NCBI GenBank assembly: GCA_007570785.1
Contig: ML660774.1
Location: 455,309-519,308 of the forward strand
Direction of reading: 5' to 3'
DNA from: Antilocapra americana
Lineage: Eukaryota > Chordata > Mammalia > Artiodactyla > Antilocapridae
Length of the DNA stretch: 64,000 bases
Shown: piece after piece, positions 55,771-64,000 of the stretch
Position numbering within the stretch: the stretch's first letter is position 1
How the letters are laid out: the number at the start of each line of letters is the position of its first letter
The notes under the pieces: model-generated
Database searches by the model: none
Seen by the model: only the letters and a program-made list of their open reading frames with translations
What the model was told of the DNA's origin: nothing
Made by a program: the position numbers and the translations under genes

Positions 55771-58200
55771 AAGTCAGTTCATGTTACTCTATCTGGATTA
55801 AATATAGTTGCTGTTGTTTTTTAAAAATACATCAGTAAGAAGTAAATGAGATTGGCAGAAAAAAATAAACTGTGAAATTCAAAGTTATCAGGCCAAATAT
55901 CTCATTAAGAGCAAATGGTGGGCGGAGAATAGAATTAGAGAACATAAACTCCAAAATAAGAGTTCGAATTATTTATGTGCTGTTGCTGTTGCTTACTTGC
56001 TACGGCGTGGCCGAATCTGTGGATAATGACGTTTAGAAATCAAGGTCAAATTTTCTACTCAAATGTACAATGCGTGTATTGTTGTATTCTGAAATACAAA
56101 TTTGGCACTTCTGACAAACTTTGCTGCTTTGCGAGGCCCATTGAGGACAGCGCCCGCTGACCACGCTCATGGTCACTGCCCGGGCCTGGCTCGGCGGAGG
56201 CAGGAACGCTGGAACCATGCACTCAGAATTCCTTTTCTTCACCACTGCTTTTTCTGGGCTTATAAACAGGCTTCTTCCCTACAAGCCTTCATTATATGCA
56301 AGACATTTTTAAATCTCTGTTTTTAAGCTTTAACTTAACAGGTTTTCATAAATATAGGTCATAATCAAGTTGTATAATTTGTTTATATTTTATTGGCTTC
56401 TTGACACAAATATTTAAGCTTTACTGCTGAATGTGTCACCATCAACCAGTGTTGAGATTTTTCTTTAATCATCTCTAAAATGATCATTTCAGCCAATAAT
56501 ATAGCTATGTTCATTCCTAAAGCAGTCAATACTGATGTAACAGGCAGACACCAATATGTCTTATTTTGATAAATGACATGCAAGATCTGAGCAAACAGAG
56601 GTGTCATGACTTTCAGTGCCCAGATTAAATAGATATAAATCTTTAAAATAGCTAGAATGCTTCTGTACTAAGAGTGAAAACACTCAGAAAATTAACAGCT
56701 ATTTGCCCACATGCTTATAATAATCCAGATCAATGTGTCTCTATATTTAATTTGTAACTTTCTTTTCAGAGATTTGTTTCTTGATTTTTATTTTGCTTGA
56801 AATCCTTTTAACACTCAAGAGGTTTCATACATTAAAAAAAAAAATCAACTAAGACTTTTAAAAAGATACACACTGAGATTTCCAACTATGGATTTTCTAA
56901 GATGAAACACTGCTTACTTCTCTTTTTGGAGCAATTTCCCCATTCATTCCTGTTCTCTAATTGCACATATTTGAAAAATCAGTCCCCCAAAACACTATGT
57001 CAGCTGTGTCTCCATTTATAACAATGGTTGTTATAAATGAAATAACTTTTTTTTCCAAATGGGCAGCTATTCATTCTTTCCTTTATTTAGTATTATTTAA
57101 TATTTTTAAGGGCTGGGACTTTTGACTTTTATCTGACCACATTTCATTTTCAAAAGATTTTTGGATTGAGGCTTCACAGAAAACCAAATAAAAAGGCTCT
57201 TCTATTATTTTCCCATCAAAGTATCATCTCAAAGTTAACTACCACTGGATTCTGCACACAACTGTAAGAAAAAGAAAAGATATGATATTATCATTATCTA
57301 AGAAGAGGTAGAAAACAGCCTTTACAACAGATAGAAACAAGAAAATTGAAAATGAATTTCTCTATACTGCTTACTACTTACTCTCCTTTGGGACTGTATA
57401 TTATACTTTTTATCTTGCTGTATGAGTTTTTCTCTCCTGAGTTCCTTTCTTCTCATTAATTGCCTTTCCTTTTCATCACATGGATTAGATTCCCCCCAGT
57501 TGCTTCCCCCTTCCTCCCTAATGTCTTTCTGAGCCTTTAAATTCTGTAATGAACTTGGATAATTTATAAGCAATGACACAGAAGAAAAGACGTAGTATGT
57601 AAATCTTTTAGATCTCCTCCAGCTCCACATTCTACCTACACGACTTATTCCTATAGATAACGCACATTATTTTTAACCATCTCCACTGCTTTAGGATAGC
57701 ATCATGAGACTTTTTTTGTTTTTTAAACAAGGAACATTTCAGTTTAAGATGCACCTGCCCAATGTGGGCAAGTACTCTCACATTCCACAGCTGATCAGTG
57801 CTCTGATTCATTTGGTGGTAAAATTTTAAGGCCCATGAAATATTTCTAAGTAAGCAGTTCCAAAAACATTTGTTCTAATTTGGTGTTTCTGCCCAATTTA
57901 ACAGAAAAAGAGAGGACATGGAATAGTAAATCCTTTCGAATCTGTCAGCGAAGGAGAGGACAGTAGGATCATTTAGGCTGTCATGTTGATGGATTAGCTT
58001 GTATTATACATGTGTTATGTGCCAAGCGATGTCTTTTGATTCTGATTCCAAGGAAAACAGCAGGGATCTGGGGCCCTGGAAGTCCTGAAGGAGTTGTTAT
58101 TTCTGGCCTTTTGATAGAAATAAAGGGAGACTCATGGCTAAAGAACATCAAAGTGCCAAGAGCAACTTCCGCACTAGTCTCCTCTTCTGATGTCACGTTT
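55771..58200. other. Intergenic, unique AT-rich sequence
   Basis: No named repeat. A 12-bp perfect inverted repeat with a 3-base spacer lies at 57013-57039. No credible ORF. Confidence 0.5.
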
Positions 58201-58420
58201 GTGAGGGTGAGAGCTGGTCGTGATTCAGCGGAGTTTGGCAAAGTTTCTCTGTGTCCTGTTGGCTGAGAGGCTTCTTTTCCCGTGTCTCAGGTACTTGGGA
58301 TGTCTGCGCAGTGAGGTCCAAGGTCGGCCTCATAGTCTCAGGCCTCTCCCTGTAGCCTGGGGAAAGCAGGCAAGCATTCCCAGCCTCCCCCTCCACCCCA
58401 AAGTCTGCAGAAGTGGCTGA

Positions 58421-58446
58421 ACAGACAGACAGACAGACAGACAGAG
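58421..58446. repeat. (ACAG)n microsatellite
   Basis: Six full ACAG units. Confidence 0.95.
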
Positions 58447-58539
58447 GGCCGGCGTTGGGGGTGAGGAGCACGTTGAAACAGGGACCTGCTGACTGGAGGC
58501 TGTGCGTGGATGTCCATGCCGCTAGAATAGGCTGTAGGC

Positions 58540-58570
58540 CAGGGGTCAGGGCTCAGGGCTCAGGACTCAG
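58540..58570. repeat. Short 7-bp tandem repeat
   Basis: CAGGGGT, CAGGGCT, CAGGGCT, CAGGACT, CAG. Confidence 0.9.
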
Positions 58571-58770
58571 TGCCAGAGGGGCAGGCCTCGTGAGGCCTGA
58601 GAGGGCACGGCCAGCCAGGACTACCTCCCCACAGCCACCTGGACGTCACCCGGAATCAGAGCTGCAATTCCTGGACTGCTGGGTACGCACCCTGGAGTGT
58701 GTGAGGTACACCTCAGGGAGGAGGTGTTTCCCTGCCAAGCAGCATTGGAGTCTCATGGGCTGGGCTTAAT

Positions 58771-59075
58771 CACAGAGAAGTAAAGCTATGTTTCTGTACA
58801 CATGGGTGTGTGACCATCTAAAATGTCAACATTATACTTCACGATGTGCTACACATGCAGAAGGCAGGTTTTCCGTTTCATAGTGACAGAAACTATTCCT
58901 TTATTAATCTGATACCAGTCTATAAGTTTATAACAACAGATAGCTTTTTGTTCTTTGATTTCTTTTTATTTAAAAAAAATAAAATAGGACATACAACACA
59001 CACTCCTTGGTTTGTTTCCATTTCACTGTTAGTTACCTAGATTTAAATGAAAAGAAAGTAAAGCAAGGTATCAGA
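58771..59075. other. Intergenic, no recognised feature
   Basis: Unique AT-rich sequence up to the gap. Confidence 0.5.
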
Positions 59076-59175
59076 NNNNNNNNNNNNNNNNNNNNNNNNN
59101 NNNNNNNNNNNNNNNNNNNNNNNNNNNNNNNNNNNNNNNNNNNNNNNNNNNNNNNNNNNNNNNNNNNNNNNNNNN
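59076..59175. other. Assembly gap (100 N)
   Basis: Exactly 100 Ns, the conventional length for a gap of unknown size. The right flank begins ATGTGTGTATAG, so a TG or TA microsatellite may lie within. Confidence 0.98.
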
Positions 59176-60289
59176 ATGTGTGTATAGTCTAACTCTACAT
59201 TTTTAAATATGCTCTTTCATGGTGTAATTCTTCCTTTCATTGCTGATACTGCTATGAAGAGCAGATTTACTGAGAGGTAGCTTTCGCTCTTTGAGGCATC
59301 ACCCACATGTGTAAGTAGGGTCTTTGTCCACTAATGAGAGTTCTTTCTTGTTATGGGTTTTGTAGAGCCCTGAACTGTGAATGGACCCTCAATCAACTCA
59401 CAGCTGCAGAGGCTGTCAGATGGCCGTATCCAAGGCGACGTGCCAAAAATGGCGACACAAATTAATCCATTTGTGTGAAATTCTCAGTGAGAGTCCACTT
59501 TCATCTTTCAGAGACTACTGTTAGGAAGTGGGGTTGTAATGTGAAATACGGAGCAAAAGCGAAATAGTGATGGACTAGCCACAGGACCTTCTCCCCGCAA
59601 ACAGTGGGGCTTCTCTTCCTTTTCATCTGCCAGAGATGACAGAGAACAGTTGGGGATTTGATATTGCCACCATAATGTTCTTTTTAATAAAAGTTATATT
59701 AATTTAATGCTCACACGTAAGCTCTTTCTTTCTTCACCTTCTCTCAGCAGTGCCATCCAATCAGCCTTGAAAATAAGTACAATGATTTTCACAGTGGTAC
59801 AAAATTAAAAAGTAATCTTTTATCTTGCCGTTTTATTGCTAATTGTATTCATGTAGCAGACAGCCTAAGAGATGCCTAAAACATCAGATTTGTAATTGTT
59901 AGCTTACTCTCCTCTATGAATAGATGAAACCAAGTCTTTGTTTTGTAGAAAAGTGAAAAAATAGACAAAAACAAAAAATCATTGAGTGTCTTCTTTGTCT
60001 TTTTAGAACCAGATAAGTCTACTCTTCAGTTACATCTTTGGAAACCATATTATCTTGCCTGGTGTTAGGATGAATTTATGTAAAGCCAAATGGCACTGTC
60101 AAAATTATTTGCTGCACTGTTGAGGCAGGATAACTTTTTACAAATTGAACATATATAGAGGATACCACCTTTTAATTTGGAATTTACATTCTTTATTAAC
60201 AGATATTAAAATGAAAGCAAAAAGTAATGTATTTTATGTTTTCTTGTTATTTCTTAGCTTGGAGACCTGAACACTGATTGATGAAATAC
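59176..60289. other. Intergenic, no recognised feature
   Basis: Unique sequence after the gap. Confidence 0.45.
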
Positions 60290-61417
60290 AATCAAGTGGA
60301 TCTCTGACAAAGGAGCAAAGGCAATGAAGGACAATGAAGTCAAAGAATATGATGAAGTCAATGAAAGACAGAACTTATAACAACAATAAAAAAAATTGTT
60401 TGTCCAAAAAGCAAACGAACCTAGATAGAGACCACAGAGGTTTGACAAAAGGTTAACTAAAAGTATATCATAGACTTAAATAAAAAATATCAGATAATAA
60501 AACTTCTGTAAGAAGACATAAGAGCATGGCTAAGCATCTGAGGACGTTTTTTAGATACAATACCCAAAGCATGATCCTTGAAAGAAAAAAGTGAATATGC
60601 TGGACTTTGCTAAAATAAAAAACCCCTTTTCTCTGTGAAAAAAACTGTTAAGAGAATAAAAAGACAAGCCAGACACTGGGGGGAAATATTTGCAAAACAC
60701 ATATCATCTGATAACCTGCCTCCAAAACATACAAAGAACTCTTAAAACTGACCAATAAGAAAACAAACAACCCAATCAAAAAATGGGCAAATGATCTCAC
60801 AAGACATCTTACCAAAGAAAACAGACGAAGGAAAATTAAACACATGAGAAGATGTTAAAATCATTTCTCACTAGAGAATTACGAATAAAATAGCAGTGAG
60901 ATACTACTACACACCTATTCAGTACAGCTAAAAATCCAAAAACCTGACAATACCAATTGCTGATGAGACTGTGGGGCAACAACAATAATTATTCACTGCT
61001 GGCAGGAAGACAGAGTGGTAACAGTCTGGGAGACAATCTGGTCGTTTCATACAAAGGTAAACGTAGTCTTATAAGGTGCAATAAGCATGTTCCTGACTGA
61101 GCTGAAAATGTACAACCTCACAGAAATCTGCATGCAAATGCTTATAGCAGCTTATTTCTTACCTGGCAAAATCTGGAAACTGAGACATCTCTTCAAAGAA
61201 GAATGAATAAATAAATTGTGGTATACCTATGCAATGGACTATTCTGCTATTATGAGCTATTAAGTCTGAATATTATGAGCTATTAAGTCATGAAAAAGAC
61301 ATGAATAACTTAAATGCATATTACTATCTGAAAGAAGCCAGTCTATTCACTGTATGATTCTAATTACATGACATTCTGTAAAAGGAAAAACTTCTTATTA
61401 TGGACATAATCAAAACA
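60290..61417 (+). mobile_element. Old L1 (L1M type), ORF2 end and 3' UTR
   Basis: GTGGATCTCTGACAAAGGAG, CAATCAAAAAATGGGCAAAT, TTGCTGATGAGACTGTGGGG and TAATTACATGACATTCTGTA lie in L1 order with many stops. Includes a 23-bp-period local duplication (61248-61266 repeated at 61271-61289). It stops where BovB begins. Confidence 0.85.
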
Positions 61418-62470
61418 ATGTCTCTGCTTTTTAATATGCTGTCTAGGTTGGTCATACCTTTTCTTCCAAGGAGTAAGTGTATTTTGATTTCATGGCTGCA
61501 GTCACCATCTGTAGTGATTTTGGAGCTCAAGAAAATAGTCTCTCACTGTTTCCCCATCTATTTGCCATGAAGTGATGGGACTGGATGCCATAATCTTCGT
61601 TTTCTGAAGGTTGAGCTTTAAGCCAACTTTTCCACTCTCCTCTTTCACTTTCATCAAGAGGCTCTTTAGTTCTTCTTTGCTTTCTGCCATAAGGGTGGTA
61701 TCATCTGCATATCTGAGGTTATTGATATTTTCTCCCAGCAATCTTGATTCCAGCTTGTGATTTCACATGATGTACTCTTTATATAAGTTAAATAAGCAGG
61801 GTGATAATATACAGCCTTGACGTACTCCTTTCCCTATTTGGAACCAGCCTGTTGTTCCATGTCCAGTTCTAACTGTTACTTCTTGACCTGCATACAGATT
61901 TCTCAAGAGGCAGGTCAGTTCATCTGGTATTCCCAACTCTTTAAGAATTTTCCACAGTTTGTTGTGATCCACACAGTCAAAGACTTTGGTGTAGCCAATA
62001 AAGCAGAAATAGATGTTTTTCTGGAACTCTCTTGCTTTTTTAATGATCCAGCGGATGTCAGCAATTTGATCTCTGGTTCCTCTGCCAAATTCAGCTTAAA
62101 CATCTGGAAGTTCACGGTTCACAAACTGTTGAAGCCTGGCTCGGAGAATTTTAAGCATTACTTTGCTAGTGTGTGAGATGAATGCAATTGTGTGCGGTAG
62201 TTTGACCATTCTTTGGCATTGTCTTTCTTTGGGATTGGAATGAAAACTGACCTTTTCCATTCCTGTGGCCACTGCTGAGTTTTCCAATTTTGCTGGCATA
62301 TGGAGTGCAGCACTTTCACTGCATCATCATCTTTGGGATTTGAAATAGCTCAACTGGAATTCCATTACCTCCACTAGCTTTTTTCATAGTGATGCTTCCT
62401 AAGGCCCACTTGACTTTACATCCCAGGATGTCTGACTTCACATTTCAGGATGTAAACTCTAGGCGTGCTT
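61418..62470 (-). mobile_element. BovB LINE, third copy, lacking its 3' end
   Basis: Starts abruptly at the equivalent of position 9818 in the first copy, so about 480 bp of BovB 3' end are missing. It runs into the reverse transcriptase region; minus frames at 61972-61763 (GVRQGCILSPCLFNLYKEYI) and 61741-61502 (with the YADD box). Right edge near 62470, with a short internal rearrangement at 62415-62465. Confidence 0.93.
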
Positions 62471-62619
62471 AATTTTAGAATCTGTAATCCTCATTCTATC
62501 AGCTATGTTAAAATATTCCCACATCTCACATTAAAAACAATATTTTGCTTCAGGAATAGTTTTAAAATTTTTTCATGAATTTATTTCGTGGTAAGCTTTT
62601 AATAACCACCAGATAATTT

Positions 62620-62759
62620 CTTTTTCAAATATTTATTTATTTGGCTGTGCTGGGTCTTAGTTGCAGCATGTGGGATCTAGTTCCCTACCAGGGATCGAAC
62701 CCAAGCCCCTTGAATTGAGAGCTCAGAATCTTAGCCACTAGACCACCAAGGAAGTCCCA
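62620..62759 (-). mobile_element. CHR-type SINE with 14-bp target duplication
   Basis: TTTGGCTGTGCTGGGTCTTA through CTAGACCACCAAGGAAGTCC. Flanked by CCACCAGATAATTT (62606-62619) and CCACCAAATAATTT (62760-62773), one mismatch. Confidence 0.95.
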
Positions 62760-62773
62760 CCACCAAATAATTT

Positions 62774-63718
62774 AACCAGTTAATAATTTTGAGAAAATTT
62801 ATGGTTGCTTATTAGAAATTATCATACATTTAGAACTTATAAGTGGAAAAAGCTAACTCTCAAATTTTTTAAATGTTTTTTTAAATCTAATAACATTTAT
62901 ATTTAAAAGAAAAAATGTTAGTTTACTATTTTTGCATACATTGAATTACACATTTGTTAGCTTTGTTGTTGTAGCATTCTTTCACTCTTCAAATGAGAAA
63001 ATCAAAGCACAGCTCTCTTAAGACTGTGCAGTTAAGAAGAAACTTTAGAGCCAGAATGTGAAACCAGGGAGTCTGGTGGCAGGGTGTGACTCTAAATCAT
63101 TACCATCTTCTGAACACTCCAGGAACATTATTCTCTTGGCTTTTAGATAATTTTTGTGGCCCAGTGAATTGTTTTGTGAATATGTTTGCTAAATAGGTGA
63201 TTCTCACTAAGTATATTAAACTAGAAACCACAGAACCTGTGGCAAGAAAGTGGAGAAAATCTGGAGCAGAAAATAATCCCCAAAGAGTGATTCTGCACTG
63301 CGCTGGGACCTGAGGTAGGAATATTAAGGAATCTTTGGGTTTGGCTCTTTTCACAGTTCTTTTTAATCCTTGAAAACGCTATCCAGTAATGCAGAGACAG
63401 CAGTGAAAAATGATTTGTTTTACTTCTCTCCAATCCTTGTTCAATGATCTTTTTTTTTTTTTAAACAGGAATTACTAACCTAGATGCCTATGAGGAGGAG
63501 ACAGGTAATGAAGATGGCCAGGTGAAATATTTGGCTTTTTTCCTTGATACAAGAGAAAAAGGCAAGTGTGGTGCTAGGTGACAAGTGGGACTCAGATGTG
63601 GTTTCAGAGGGTACAGGGCTGAGGCCAGCTCCTGGACTGCTCCAGACCTGAAAGAAGCCAGCAGTCACCCAACTCCACCCACCTCTCCCTATTGGACTGT
63701 GGCTCACATTGCTTGATC
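62774..63718. other. Intergenic, no recognised feature
   Basis: Unique sequence with a T tract at about 63451-63462. Confidence 0.5.
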
Positions 63719-63736
63719 TCACACACACACACACAA
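63719..63736. repeat. (CA)n short microsatellite
   Basis: Nine CA units. Confidence 0.9.
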
Positions 63737-63778
63737 AGGCAAGATCAGACTTTTTTATCTCCTACTTTTAAAATTAGG

Positions 63779-64000
63779 AGCTTCCAGATGTTCAAACTGG
63801 ATTTAGCAAAGGTAGAGGAACAAGAGATCAAATTGCCAACATCCGCTGGATCATCGAAAAAGCAAGAGGGTTCCAGAAAAACATCTACTGCTTTATTGAC
63901 TATGCCAAAACCTTTGACTAGGTGTGGATCACAAAAACTGGAAAATTCTTAAACAGATGGGACTATCAGACCACCTTACCTTCCTCCTGAGAAACCTGTA
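63779..64000 (+). mobile_element. BovB LINE, fourth copy, plus strand, cut by the window end
   Basis: Encodes GRGTRDQIANI-like and NIYCFIDYAKTFD-like text (here GRGTREIKL after a frame change, then STALLTMPKPL in another frame). It starts within the reverse transcriptase domain and is opposite in direction to the copy at 61418-62470. Confidence 0.92.

Larger units (their letters stand above)
58201..58770. other. GC-richer intergenic block with simple repeats
   Basis: Contains (ACAG)n at 58421-58446 and four 7-bp units of the CAGGGCT type at 58540-58570. Open frames on both strands look like chance consequences of GC content. Confidence 0.55.

Noticed and set aside
8406..64000. VEGFC or other protein-coding exons
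   Set aside because: Expected neighbour by synteny, but no exon-like conserved coding sequence with splice sites was recognised.

Overview
The window is nuclear DNA of a pecoran ruminant (cattle, sheep, goat or a close relative). The evidence is the repeat content: four BovB (RTE-clade) LINE fragments, about a dozen tRNA-Glu-derived Bov-tA SINEs, four CHR-type SINEs, ruminant L1 3' ends and a mariner MITE of the ruminant type. The only protein-coding gene I can support is SPCS3, signal peptidase complex subunit 3. Its coding exons 2-5 lie on the + strand at 1186-5093. Exon 1, which encodes the signal anchor, lies upstream of the window. From general knowledge of mammalian synteny (ASB5-SPCS3-VEGFC, human 4q34, cattle chromosome 27), the remaining ~55 kb should be the gene-poor interval between SPCS3 and VEGFC. 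No VEGFC exon is visible.

Layout. 1-300 is the tail of the SPCS3 CpG island within intron 1. 1186-5093 holds the exons; intron 2 (1260-3288) is an AT-AC intron with a textbook U12 donor and branch site. 5094-8062 is a plausible 3' UTR with poly(A) signals at 5268 and 8057. 8.3-19.7 kb holds MIR, Bov-tA, a 2.3-kb BovB, two divergent CTCF-like motifs and a G-rich tract. 19.7-34 kb is mostly unique AT-rich DNA with scattered SINEs, a small tRNA-Ile(UAU) 5'-half insertion at 24084 flanked by a perfect 16-bp duplication, a mariner MITE and an old L2. 34.4-37.1 kb is a nested L1 mosaic followed by a CHR-type SINE and a Tigger-like DNA transposon. 37-48 kb carries SINEs, a second BovB, L2 and an L1 3' end. 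48.3-48.6 kb is an isolated CpG-island-like segment. 50-59 kb is mostly unique and includes a perfect 86-bp tandem duplication. A 100-N gap lies at 59076-59175. 60.3-64 kb is an old L1 abutting a third BovB, then a CHR SINE, then a fourth BovB in the opposite orientation that runs off the window.

There is no operon-like or multi-gene system here. The most informative items are the minor-spliceosome intron in SPCS3, the precisely bounded tRNA-half retropseudogene, and small rearrangements: a templated patch inside a SINE and the 86-bp duplication. Repeat families are named from memory of their consensus sequences, so boundaries are approximate unless a target-site duplication is given.
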